Assembly: GCA_035772405.1 (NCBI GenBank)
Contig: JAYKKM010000450.1
Coordinates: forward strand, 3,632,501-3,696,500
Reading direction: 5' to 3'
Origin: Chrysogorgia sp. JL179-B06
Taxonomy: Eukaryota > Cnidaria > Anthozoa > Scleralcyonacea > Chrysogorgiidae
DNA: 64,000 nt
The position numbers and the translations under genes are program-made. Each line of letters begins with the position of its first letter. Position 1 is the first letter of the stretch. The notes below the pieces were generated by a model. The model was not told where the DNA came from, did no database searches, and worked only from the letters and a program-made list of their open reading frames with translations. This document shows, one piece after another, positions 34,062-54,732 of this stretch.

Positions 34062-37000
34062 CTTTGAGGAGGAAAACAGAATTATATGTATTTTTACGGA
34101 CCAAGATGGTGATTAAGGTATGTAACTCTAAGGGATAGTGGTGATCGAATCACTCGAAGGGATCCTATTTAGGGTAATGGTGAAGGAAAATTTCGAGTGT
34201 TGGAATACATACATTTTAAGACCAAACCGGGACCAGTTGCGAAAAATGCAACTTCAAGGCCTTCCGGCTGGAATTGAACCACAGAACTCGTGACTAGGCT
34301 CTCGGCAACGGCTTCCGTAGCTCAGTGGTCAGAGCACTGCACTAGCATCGCAGGGTCGCGGGTTCACAAAAACGGAGGGTATATGTATAGGTTTCATTTT
34401 GAGTTTACTTAGCTTACCCTTTCTGCTTTGCTTGAAAGAATGTAGACCATGAGAATTATAGTCGCCAGTAAAATTGCCAGCACAATTATGAAGCAGGCAA
34501 TGAGGATTCCGTATGTGGCAGCCAGGTCAGTAATTGTGTCACAGTCAGTGAATGAAGCGATGGTTTCTAAGGATAGTACATTGGTGAATTGAGTTGACGA
34601 CAGGGGATGTATATGGAAATGTAACTAATGTGATACGAGGAAAAGAAAAGGATAAAGAATAAGGCGAAGGAGTAGGAATCAAGAAGAACAAGAAGAGGAG
34701 TCAAGAAGAAGAAGAAGCAGAAGGGGAAGAAGAACAAGAAGAACAAGAAGAGGAGTAGGAGAAGAGGAAGAGGAAGGAGTAGGAGAAGAGGAAGAAGAAC
34801 AAGAAGAAGAGTAGGAGAAGAGGAAGGAGTAGGAGAGGGGGAAGAGGAAGGAGTAGGAGAACAAGAAGAGGAGTAGGAGAAGAGGAAGAGGAAGGAGTAG
34901 GAGAAGAGGAAGAAGAACAAGAAGAAGAGTAGGAGAAGAGGAAGGAGTAGGAGAAGAGGAAGGAGTAGGAGAAGAGGAAGGAGTAGGAGAAAAGGAAGAA
35001 GAACAAGAAGAGGAGTAGGAGAAGGAGAAGGTGAGAAGAACAAGAAGATGAGTAAGAGAAGAGGAAGGAGAAGGAGAAAATGAAGAAGAACAAGAAGAGG
35101 AGTAGGAGAAGGAATCAGGAAGAACAAGAACAAGAAGAGAAGGAGGAGAAGGAGAAAGAGAAAAGAACAAGAAGAGGAGTAGGAGGAGTAGGAGGAAGGG
35201 AAGGGGATGGAGAAGATGGAGAACATGAACATGAAGAGTAAGAGGAGGAGGAGAAGGAGGTGAAGAAGAAGAAGAAGATTTTGATGAAGAAGAAGAGGAT
35301 GAGAAGAAGAAGAAGAGGAGGAGGAGAAGAGAAAGAGGAAGGAATAGGAGAAAGGGATAGAGAACATGGACAACCTGAACATGAAGAGGAGGAGGAGGAG
35401 GAGGGGAAAAAGAAGTTGAACAAGAAGAGGAGTAGAAGAGGAAGAGGAAGCAGTAGGAGAAAGGGAAGGGGATGGAGAACATGGAGAACACGAAGAGGAG
35501 GAGGAGGAGGGGAAGAAGAACAAGAAGAGGAGAAGAAGAAGAGGAAGAAGGGGATGGAGAACATGGACATGAAGAACAAGAAGAAGAACAAGAAAAAGAA
35601 CAACAATAACAACAGGTAGCAGTAGCGGTAGGTGTAGAAGAAGATAAGAAGGTGCAGTACCAAAGAAGCTATGGAATAAAATGAAAACAAAAACTAAGTC
35701 GACTCACTACTTGTTTTCCCATTGCAAAAACACGTGTCGTTTTTTGACACGCAAGCGTAGCCATCTTGTCTTTCCCAATAACGTTGCAAAGCACGATAGT
35801 TCTTCCACTTCACCCAATCAGGTCCGTCCACTACCAGGCCAGCGAACGACAAAACTACACAAGCTATGGATAAAGTTAATGTACACATTGTCTAGAAAAG
35901 AGTAATACAGGATTGTTATTGGGTTTCATGTTCATTGCAGCGAGCCCGCAGGCGAGCAGCCCACTATTCCTGACGGCATCCTGTCTTGCCAGAATGCCGC
36001 CTGATAATGCCTGCTGGATCTCGATATATGCGATTTTTGTAGTGATGATGGTTTTGACGTATGTTCAGCGGTGTACTAGAAATACGTTCGGCAATAACCC
36101 CTCGCCCGCCTTTTCTACCCCCACCCGTAGAGTTTCTTTTCCCCATCCGTGGTCCAGACCGCGCACGCCGAACGTTATCTCGGCCAATATTTACTCGATT
36201 TCAATTCTGAAAACAGATTTGGAATTAGCGAGTCTAAATACATAACACACGTGCCTTGATAGGTTACGAAGGATATATACACGTTTGCGTAATATAATTA
36301 TTACGCAAACGTGTATATCCTTCGTATAAATCTCTTAATGTAGTTCGTCAGATCACAAATCGCCAATGGCCGCTTCGCGTTGTCTGCCCAATTACAAAAA
36401 GAAGTCAAGGAATACCTAGGATACAATCGTGTTTTACACGCATAACTCGATAATCGCGCGCGAGAGGTGTTTTATTCCTTAAGTGCACTCACCAATAGGA
36501 CTCTTCTAAGGTTAACTGCGGAACAGGCTACTGATATTCCAGTAATTATATACTGAAAAACACATAAAAAATAAATCAGTTAATGATAATATAATATTTG
36601 CCAGTATAACATTCGCGTGAGAAAAAAATGTTTTTTGTTGATTGGCCTTAAATGTTCAATTAGAGCACTTGTAAACACAAGTTTATTATTCGATGCGTTT
36701 CTCAATTATCCTCTCGAATACATCTCCTGTTATATTACTTGACATACATACTGTATACTCCCTTGTTGATGATTCCATCTACGTCGTTTTGACCGTAGAT
36801 ATAAGAGATGTATTGTAGGAGATATATTATGGGAGGTGTGGTATATTAACTCTGATGTGTCGATGGTATTCATTCGGATGGCAAACACCTATAGGTTATA
36901 TTATATGACGTAATATTCTTACCGGTAACCCAATCCAGTACTGGACGTAGTCGATGTCGGGGTTGACTTGTTCTTTCAAATCCACGGTGTCGTGAAAGTC

Positions 37001-37132
37001 ATCGTAATGCGTAATGGCGAGACCAACAGCTAACACCAAGATGCCAAGAAGAATAACAAAGCTACCGAAGAGAAGAAGTAGCAGAAACGCTAGCCGCCTC
37101 GACTTGGTTTTGAACATTTTTCCTTCTCCCAT
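33705..37132 (-). CDS. Gene D: complete four-exon family member
   Basis: Exons: 36923-37132, 35708-35891, 34418-34566, 33705-34061; 299 residues. Exon 1 has MGEGKMFKTKSRR, segment 1, HYDDFHDTVDL and IDYVQYWIGLP. Exon 2 has segment 2, VVDGPDWVKW, YWERQDGYAC and CVSKNDTCFC, which includes an N-x-T glycosylation sequon. Exon 3 has CDTITDLAATYG, segment 3 and LSSKAER. Exon 4 is a 118-residue polar tail. All introns are GT-AG with phases 0, 1, 0. This is the cleanest model in the array and the most compact. No function is known to me; a surface protein with a cytosolic tail is a guess from layout. Confidence 0.82.
34165..34370. repeat. Copy of the tRNA-Ala-like repeat family
   Basis: 34165-34280 matches 21055-21145. 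Then 34305-34362 reads GGCTTCCGTAGCTCAGTGGT..GGTCGCGGGTTC on the plus strand, with an anticodon-like loop CTAGCAT. The sequence breaks off after the B box start, so it is not an intact tRNA gene. Confidence 0.65.
34418..34566 (-). CDS. Gene D exon 3
   Basis: The acceptor ACTATCCTTAG precedes 34566 and the donor GTAAGC lies at 34412-34417. Two bases plus 49 codons. It carries CDTITDLAATYG and hydrophobic segment 3 ending ILMVYILSSKAER. Confidence 0.8.
34680..35620. repeat. ~0.9-kb purine-rich GAAGAA/GGAGAA tract in gene D intron 2
   Basis: The plus strand is almost all G and A; in the gene D transcript this is a long C/U tract lying just upstream of the exon 3 acceptor. Poly-S/P/L and K/E/R-rich frames here are artefacts. 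Confidence 0.95.
35708..35891 (-). CDS. Gene D exon 2
   Basis: The acceptor CTTTTCTAG precedes 35891 and the donor GTGAGT lies at 35702-35707. The exon is 61 codons plus one base. Segment 2 is followed by VVDGPDWVKWKN, YWERQDGYAC and CVSKNDTCFC. Confidence 0.82.
36265..36326. repeat. Near-perfect palindrome in gene D intron 1
   Basis: TACGAAGGATATATACACGT..TTGCGTAAT mirrors ATTACGCAA..ACGTGTATATCCTTCGTA, with a centre of a few bases. Confidence 0.8.
36923..37132 (-). CDS. Gene D exon 1
   Basis: ATG at 37130-37132; a second in-frame Met follows five codons later (MGEGKM). Donor GTAAGA at 36917-36922, phase 0. It encodes 70 residues ending DIDYVQYWIGLP. Confidence 0.8.
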
Positions 37133-37147
37133 GATTTGAATGAGCGC

Positions 37148-37154
37148 TATATAG
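37148..37154 (-). promoter_or_regulatory. CTATATA box upstream of gene D
   Basis: Minus-strand GGCTATATAGCG lies only 16 bp before the first ATG. If it is a TATA box, transcription would begin inside the frame and the second Met would be the better start. Confidence 0.25.
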
Positions 37155-37759
37155 CCTTCTAGCTTTCTTTCAACTGAGCCTGGGAACTCCTTCGCGACAC
37201 TTACAGACGAGGTAGACGTTCGGGAAACCGATGAAGAAACTCTTTCGGCTTCGAACGCTTCGTTGACTCAGCTAGTATCACACTGTGATGTTTTGGATAG
37301 CGTTATAATTAACTGTAAAGTCATGCATGGCATTAAAATACCGCTCTTTGTCTGTATAAGGAATTGCATAGTTGAAGCCAAGCGATAGAAAAAGAACGTT
37401 ATGTTATATCACACGAATAATGGCTACATTTATATAGATCCGTAAATAAAGGTCACTAAAGGTCCCTCAAGTTTGACTTAATAACCAAGCACCAATTAAA
37501 TGTTCACTAAAGTCAGAAATGGTGTCACCCAATTGTAATTCCAGGCATGGCCCACCATGGCGTAGGAGAAATTTTAACATTTCAAGTTTCGCTGTATAGA
37601 AATTACTGACATTCAAAATTTTACCTCAAAATTGTGGGCATTTAATGAGACTAAGTGTGCACGGCAGATATTAACTTTAATTCATCCGGTGATTACGCAT
37701 GCGTGAATTAAATTTACTTTAATATATAACTCCCGGTAATGGTCGGTGTTATAACCAGT

Positions 37760-38480
37760 AACGGCTTCTAATCGCCTGCTGAGAGATGCTCTATAACTAT
37801 TGAGCTACATGGACTTTTAAAAGATGATGAGTGAAGGACCAGGTTACATATGTACAATCTGTAACCTGATGACCAGTGGAACCATTGAAGGTTATACATA
37901 TGTGTACAACCTGTAACCTTCTGATGACCAGTGAGATGCTCTAACCATCGAGCTACATGGACTAAGATGATGAGTGAAGGTTACATACGTGTACAACCTG
38001 TAACCTTCTGATGACCAGTGAGATGCTCTAACCATCGAGCTACATGGACTAAGATGATGAGTGAAGGTTACATACGTGTACAAGCTGTAACCTTCTGATG
38101 ACCAGTGAGATGCTCCAACCAAGATGACGAGTGAAGGTTATATATGTGTACAACCTGTAACCTTCTGATGACCAGTGAGATGCTCTAACTATTGAGCTAC
38201 ATGGACTAAGATGACGAGTGAAGGTTACATATGTGTACAACCTGTAACCTTCTGATGACCAGTGAGATGCTCTAACTATTGAGCTACATGGACTAAGATG
38301 GCAGAGTGAATGTACATATGTGTACAACCTGTAACCTTCTGATGACTAGTGAGATGTTCTAACTATTGAGCTACATGGACTAAGATGATGAGTGAAGGAC
38401 AAGGTTACATATGTGTACAACCTGTAATCTTCTGATGACCAGTGGGATGCTCTAACCAATGAGCTACATGGACTTAGATA
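37760..38480 (-). repeat. tRNA-like tandem array between genes D and E
   Basis: About eight units of roughly 88 bp. On the minus strand: CCATGTAGCTCAATGGTTAG, AGCATCTCACTGGTCATCAG, AAGGTTACAGGTTGTACAC. A-box text is intact in most units; the B box is lost. Confidence 0.8.
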
Positions 38481-38931
38481 AAAGAGCGAAGGTTACATAT
38501 ATGTATAAGGATAGAATATCTGGGACAAATAAACAAGAAACAAGCGAGTTGAGGACAAACAAACAAGCGATTTGAGGACAAGCAAACAAGCGATTTCTGT
38601 ACGTTTTAAGAAATATTATCCACAGCAAACTGATTCAGAACGTAATCCAATCCTTGTTTCGACGATTTTAAGCCATAAAGCTAAACCTGGACGATCAACT
38701 ATATACTTTATCACACTTCTAATGATACTCCTAGGTTCAAACCATTTACTTTAAATACAAACATACATGAAGTCATAGTTAAAACAATTTAAAATAACTT
38801 AAAAACCATGCACCTCTCAAAACCGATATCGCTTTTAAGGCTTCAGTGCATGTACAAAAACGACACTCGCTTAAATTGCTGATTATCCAATGTTCTTTAA
38901 AGTTCATCTTCGTTACATTTTCTAAGGTAGC

Positions 38932-39493
38932 AAGGTAGCAAGATTCCTCTGAATACATTTTTAATACCATACAATATAACAATTAACCCTTACAACCATT
39001 TGATAGAACATATGACAAATAATATTTCCACACAAAAAGTTTGCATAAATTATGCTAATTAGCTGACGAAATGGCCGCCGATTGGTCAAAATTTTCACCA
39101 CAGCCTCCTAACAGGAATATCTAGGGAATGGTGGTAGGAATTTTGAATCTGATTCATACTTGTTGAATTATCTGACATAATTAATATAATTTAGGTGGTG
39201 GAAATTGAAAAAAAAAGAAAAAAGCATGTCAGAAAATAGCTGAAAGTTTATATTGAAAATGCTACAACCAGAATATGCCTTAGTATATAAGCTATAAACT
39301 CAGAAACTTTCAGGACCTTATCTCTAAAACTGCCTGAGAAATCTTGTTTGAAGTATATCCCGATTTTGACCAATCGGCGGCCATTTCGTCAGCTAATTAG
39401 CATAATTTATGCAAACTTTTTGTGTGGAAATATTATTTGTCATATGTATATTGTATGGTATTAAAAATGTATTAAGAGGGATCTTGCTACCTT
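38932..39493. mobile_element. TIR element of 562 bp with arms above 130 bp
   Basis: AAGGTAGCAAGATTCCTCTG and ACATTTTTAATACCATACAA at the left, then GTTTGCATAAATTATGCTAA and GGCCGCCGATTGGTCAAAAT, all recur inverted at 39365-39493. The centre has no coding capacity. Confidence 0.85.
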
Positions 39494-39986
39494 AAGGATA
39501 GAATATCTTGATTCCTCTTTACCCTGCTAAAGTAGGAACACACAATGACATTGCACAGTGATTTAACAGTGAAATAGAAAAGGAGTTTGCTCGGTGCTTT
39601 CAAACGACCTGTTTATAAAAAATGATTCAATTCTTAACCTCTGTTCGTAATCCACTGTTGAATCACTGTGCAATAGACGAGTTTTTACGCGTGTAGTTAA
39701 CGGACAAGACTAAAAGGGATGGCTCAAAATGACGTTCCCATTTTCAAGAAATAGTCTAATCTCAATCCTAACCCTCCCCTTGATCCTAACCTAACCAAAA
39801 ATAAAGACCAGAGAAAACGAGAAAGGTCCTTTTGAGTCATCCCTTTTAGCCCTCTCCGTAGATAACTGATTGCTGGTCGGCGTTTAGTTCGCGTCTTTGG
39901 GACGATGTTTTTTACTTAAGGCGGGGGTTAGGGTTAGAAAACTCATTAGGCGTGGGGTTAGGGTTAGGATCTAATTTGTTTAGATA

Positions 39987-40050
39987 AGATAGAGAGAGAG
40001 AGAGATAGAGAGAGAGAGAGATAGAGAGAGAGATAGATAAGAGATATATT
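39987..40050. repeat. GA/GATA microsatellite
   Basis: AGAGAGAGATAGAGAG-type repeat, continued after an inserted element at 40051-40272 by the larger tract at 40275. Confidence 0.95.
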
Positions 40051-40272
40051 GTTAAACACGGAGTGCTCGCATAAAAGGAAGCCCATCCCCCTCGAAACAA
40101 TGGAGTCTTTGAAATTTTAAAAATCAATTCAAACAATGGAGTCTCGAAATAATGGAGATTTTGTTGTTTTGATTACTTCTCATTTCTCGTTGTTTCCTGA
40201 CCAATCACAGTAATTGAACTAATTATGATTAGCACGGTGACCATCTCACCATATATGCAAGCACTCCGTGTT
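40051..40272. mobile_element. Inverted-repeat element inside a GA tract
   Basis: TTAAACACGGAGTGCTCGCA faces TGCAAGCACTCCGTGTTTAA. GA repeat lies on both sides, so the element seems to have inserted into a GA microsatellite. Confidence 0.65.
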
Positions 40273-40274
40273 TA

Positions 40275-40925
40275 AGATAGAGAGAGATAGAGATAGAGAG
40301 AGGGAGATAGAGTACGATAGAGAGAGGGAGAGAGAGAGAGATAGAGAGAGATATAGAGAGAGAGATACAGGGAGATAGATAGAGATGGAGATAGAGAGAG
40401 AGATAGATAGAGAGAGAAATAGAGATAGAGAGAGATAGAGATGGAGATAGAGAGAGATAGAGAGAGAAATAGAGAGAGAAATATAGAGAGAGATAGATAG
40501 AAATGGAGATGGAGAGAGATAGAGATGGAGATGGAGAGAGAGAGATGGAGATGGAGAGAGATAGAGATAGAGAAATAGAGATGGAGATATAGAGATGGAG
40601 ATATAGAGATGGAGATATAGAGATGGAGAGAGAGAGATAGAGAGAGGGAGAGAGAGGGAGATAGAGGGAGATAGAGGGAGATAGAGAGAGAGAGGGAGAT
40701 GGAGAGAGAAGGAGATAGAGAGAGAGGGAGATGGAGAGAGAGAGATAGAGAGAGAGAGATAGAGATGGAGATATAGAGAGATAGCGAGAGATAGAGATAT
40801 AGAGAGATAGCGAGAGATAGAGAGAGAGAGACAACTTTATTTAAAAACGGTAATTCCTTCAATTTTTTGAGAGAGAGCGAGATAGAGAGATGGTGATAGA
40901 GAGATGGAGATAGAGATGTTTTGGG
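40275..40925. repeat. GAGATA microsatellite tract
   Basis: About 600 bp of AGAGAGATAGAGATGGAGAT-type units, with a short break at 40832-40870. The S-L-Y-I-rich minus-strand frames are artefacts. Confidence 0.95.
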
Positions 40926-41042
40926 GTTAGTGGTTATTTGCATGCTTAAGTAACGCCGACCAGTAATTGAGTGTAACACGCATGTGCTTTGGTTATACTA
41001 AAAAACATCGTCCCAAATTATGCGCGTACGGCCACGATAGCT

Positions 41043-50870
<9,828 letters not shown>

Positions 50871-51059
50871 CACAATGGTCGGCTTCGAAACTAAACCTAT
50901 AAGGCAGCTTTTGTTGTGCTCCACAGTTGATTAGAAATCAGAACAGTTGCTTAGCATAAAAACAGTCTTGGGAGACATTTAACATGTTATTAATGACACT
51001 CTCTTTGCTTTGAGAATATAATTACCGACGGAACTGCCGACGTGGAGCAGATGGTTCCG

Positions 51060-51590
51060 CGTGTGTGTATGTAAATTAAAGATAAGTAGGTGCGCGAAGT
51101 TGGACTCTTTGTATAGGTAGTTGTTTTCAGGTCTCTGCGTTTCATGAGTCGTACTCACGGCTGTTGGGACTTTATGATGTGCGAGGATAGTTTAAGAGCA
51201 ATATAAATGCTATCATTTTGAAAATCTGCATTGTTTATTGACACCGAGATAAGTATAGGTGAAGTTGGACTCTTTGGTATAGGTAGTTGTTTTCAGGTCT
51301 CTGTGTTTAATGAGTCGTATACTGACTACGGCTGTTGGCACTTTATGATGTGCGAGGATAGTTTAAAAGCAATATAAATGCTATCATTTTAAAAAGAAAC
51401 ATGCATTGTTGATTGACACCGAGATAAGAGTAGGTGAAAGTTGGACTCTTTGGTAGGAGTTGTCTTCATGTCTCTGCGTTTCATGAGTCGTACTCACGGC
51501 TGTTGGGATTTTATGATGTGATAATAGTTTAAAAGCAATATAAATTCTATCATTTTGACAAGAAACATGCATTGTTGATTGACACATGAT
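51060..51590. repeat. Three tandem units of about 170-180 bp
   Basis: Units share GTTGGACTCTTTG, TAGTTGTTTTCAGGTCTCTG, TTTATGATGTG and AGCAATATAAATGCTATCAT. They sit upstream of gene E. No promoter elements are recognised in them. Confidence 0.8.
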
Positions 51591-51987
51591 ACAAAAAGCT
51601 TTGCTTTATGATTTCAAATATATCAATGCTTATAATGGAAATACATCAATGCTTCTAAAACGACAGTTTAGTGTCTACGTTGAAGTCTTAGGAGGTGTTT
51701 AAATGGAGGCGAGTCAGCCCTCTTTGTCGAGAACCGCCTTTTACTCAACTCCTTTTGTAAAATTTGTTTTCTTTATATGAGAGGAGGGCCAGCCCTCTTT
51801 GGCGAGATCTCGCTATTGACTATCCGAGATCTCACGTAGGATGGCTGGAAATTTGTTATGTATATAAACGCACTCAAGAGGACTGGATCTCCTATAGAAT
51901 GGCTGGAATAATTAGGCTTCGTTGAGGTGAATAAAAAAACTCGGTGTTTCTGTCTATCTCTTTAATTTTCAAAAGTAAATGGTGTTA

Positions 51988-52168
51988 GATCTCTTTCATA
52001 ATGGCAACCAATTTAAATATTCCTTTATGTGCATCTTGATTAGTCTTTAAGGCCTCGTTTGCGTGTCAGCTATTCAAAAGAATCTTTGCTTCCTAACGAG
52101 GTTGTAAAGGTTAATTAATTATATGCACATAAAAGAGTATTTTAAATGCAGTCATTATGAACACCTCG
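51988..52168. mobile_element. Short inverted-repeat element related to 24221-25249
   Basis: GATCTCTTTCATAATGGCAA resembles the end of the element at 24221. AAATATTCCTTTATGTGCAT faces ATGCACATAAAAGAGTATTT. Confidence 0.6.
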
Positions 52169-52428
52169 TTCATAATGGTTGTCATTTAAAATACTCTATG
52201 CTGTTTTAAAATGAAAACTAAAAACTAAAAACATTGATACTTGTTGAGAATTAAATCATAAGAAGGAGCTTTTGCTTGTTCGCTGTCTTGAATCTATCGA
52301 TCGGCACGATTAGGCTTTATTTTTTGTGCCTATATATATAAGATCAAATTTATGCCTATATAAGCTCAAACTAAGCTCAATTTCCAATGTTAATAGTATA
52401 TGTAAATATCATCATCATGACTTAAGCC

Positions 52429-53184
52429 GGTTTTCCACTTGGCGATTTTGTTGGCATGTTGTAAAACATGGACTGGACTGGACTGGACTGGACTGTACTG
52501 GACTGGAGTGTACTGGACTGATAAAACATGGACTGGACTGGACTGATAAAACATGGACTGGACTGGACTGATAAAACATGGACTGGTAAAACATGGACTG
52601 GTAAAACATGGACTGGTAAAACATGGACTGATAAAACATGGACTGATAAAACATGGACTGTACTGGACAGGACTGGACTGATAAAACATGGACTGATAAA
52701 ACATGGACTGGTAAAACATGGACTGATAAAATATGGATTGATAAAACATGGACTGTACTGTACTGGACAGGACTGGACTGGGATAAAACATGGACTGATA
52801 AAATAAAACATGGACTGGTAAAACATGGATGGTTAGGATCTTTGTTGTTTTGGGGTTAGCGATTATTTGTTATAAAACATGGACTGGTAAAACATGTAAC
52901 GTGTAGCTGTGAATGTATGATGTCTACATTATCAAATAATCGCTAACCCCAAAACAACAAAGATCCTAACCCTCCATGTTTTATCAGTCCATGTTTTATC
53001 AGTCCATGTTTTACCAGTCCATGTTTTATCAGTCCATGTTTTATCAGTCCATGTTTTATCAGTCCATGTTTTATCAGTCCATGTTTTATAAAGTCCAGTC
53101 CAGTCCAGTCCATGTTTTACAACATGCCGATTTTGTTTTTTCGCTTCGCGCGAAAAAACTCGCCTAGTGGAAAACGGACTTTAT
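52429..53184. mobile_element. TIR element whose arms carry an ACATGGACTG minisatellite
   Basis: Outer ends GGTTTTCCACTTGGCGATTT and, inverted, TCGCCTAGTGGAAAACG. Inside each, GCATGTTGTAAAACATGGAC leads into GATAAAACATGGACTG units (52465-52840 direct; 52973-53120 inverted). The centre holds two inverted copies of ATCTTTGTTGTTTTGGGGTT (52839-52860) and its complement (52940-52970). Confidence 0.8.
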
Positions 53185-53220
53185 ACAATAAATTGTGACC
53201 TACACTATATACCTGCATGT

Positions 53221-53379
53221 TAATAAACAATTATTGGATGAGGCTGAGCATGATATCAAGAATTATCCAGACCGAGGTCAATGTTATCTGCCGCGAAGGC
53301 TGAGGCGGATAACATTGACAGAGGTCTGGATAATTCTTGATATATCATGTGTAAGCCGAATGCAATAATTGTTTTATTA
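53221..53379. mobile_element. Fold-back element of 159 bp
   Basis: TAATAAACAATTATTG, ATCAAGAATTATCCAGACC and GTCAATGTTATCTGCCGC are mirrored by GCGGATAACATTGAC, GGTCTGGATAATTCTTGAT and CAATAATTGTTTTATTA. Confidence 0.85.
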
Positions 53380-53389
53380 TACGATTATA

Positions 53390-54260
53390 AATGTAGAAGA
53401 CTTTGGGGAGATAAGTTAGACACTGGACCCACACGAGGGATTGTCTAACAGTTTAGCATATAGTTTAAACTCTTCACCTCATGCCGGTACGCGCCACCTG
53501 ACAGCTTGAAAACATGCACTTTCTGCTTCGACAGCTCTGATGTTACACGTTCTTAACTTCAGAATGACCTAACAGTTTAGTTACTTATATTTATAGAGTT
53601 ATTCATGTTATGAATAAAGGTAATTTAATTTTTTGAAAGTTTTGTGTTGCGTACCCAGTGCATTGGAAAGCACCGACATAGTGTGTTAAGAGGTCTCTAT
53701 ACGTCTGCTCGAGCAAAGGCTCTTTGTCATAGAGTATTAATTAATATATAAGTTTAGTTTTAAGTAAATGACAGCTCGCTTCCAGTTGTATTTCCTTTTT
53801 GTTTTGTTATTATTTGTAAGTATTGAGTTTTCTTCGTCTTTCCCCTCATGTAATTTAAGCGTTCAATGAGCCAGAAGCACGATATTTGTATTTGTATTGT
53901 TTTGTTTTGGTTCAGAGCAGTTACTTCGACATGGGTTGAGGGTTAGTATATTAGGTTAGTATTAGTGTTAATGTTATGGCAATCTTGTTTCTTTTTTCTA
54001 AATGATGTCATTTGACTCTTTCCTTCGGCGGTCATTCGTCGTTTCTCAAATATGGAGGTGGTGGAATTTGTTCGACTGTGTTTACTGCATGGCTGCGTTG
54101 TCTGTCTTCAGTGCGAGGGGTATAGACGGGTGGTAGACTTGGATGGTCGTGCTGTGGATAGCTGTGAGTTTGAGAAACTGGGCACTAAAATGAGAATGGT
54201 CATATTTATTTGATATCACATTTGATAGCTCTCTAATTGTATTTAACGTTGAGTTCCATC
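53390..54260. other. Intergenic, nothing recognised
   Basis: No exon with family features was found on the minus strand here, although gene F's tail exon is expected somewhere between 51 and 54.5 kb. GTCTGCTCGAGCAAAGGCTC at 53702-53721 resembles hammerhead-like repeat text. Confidence 0.35.
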
Positions 54261-54264
54261 ACTA

Positions 54265-54535
54265 GATTTATACCAGTGTGTTAGTACCAATACCAGTGTG
54301 TCAGTACCAGTACTAGTGTATTAGTGTCAGTACCAGTCTGTTAGTACCAGTACCACTCTACATTGACCAGTGTGTCAGTAGCAGTGTGTCAGTGGTTACC
54401 ACACATGTCTATTTGTCAGGCAGTACCAGTGTGTTAGTACCAATACCAGTGTGTCAGTACAACTGTACCAGTGCCGGTGTCAGTACTAGTGTGTCAGCAC
54501 CAGTTTGTCAGTACCATCACCAGTATCAGTATACC
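54265..54535. repeat. ACCAGTGTGTCAGT imperfect minisatellite
   Basis: About 18 degenerate units of TACCAGTGTGTTAGTACCAG type lie downstream of gene F exon 3. Confidence 0.85.
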
Positions 54536-54589
54536 GAATATTTAAAAAAAAATTTGCCAAATACTGCCCTAGTCGACTCATTAACTTAC

Positions 54590-54732
54590 CTGCATTGTTT
54601 GAGAAAGTGCTGTAAAACAGGACAACGTAGCAACAAACGTGATGTTGATACCGACAATAAAGAAAACCACAATGGTGCAATACAGCGTATAAAGTTTATT
54701 CACTTCGTCGCAGTTCTCTGTGTAGTCGTGTT
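54590..54732 (-). CDS. Gene F exon 3
   Basis: The acceptor ATTTCGTTTCAG precedes 54732 and the donor GTAAGT lies at 54584-54589. Two bases plus 47 codons: HDYTENCDEVNKLYTLYC, hydrophobic segment 3, FTALSQTMQ. Confidence 0.72.

Noticed and set aside
34305..34370. tRNA-Ala gene
   Set aside because: Breaks off at the B box and belongs to a repeat with another copy at 21.1 kb.
34567..35690. 318-codon and overlapping S/P/L-rich frames
   Set aside because: Purine tract artefact inside gene D intron 2; all phases are open.
40229..40979. S-L-Y-I-rich frames of 200 codons or more
   Set aside because: GAGATA microsatellite.
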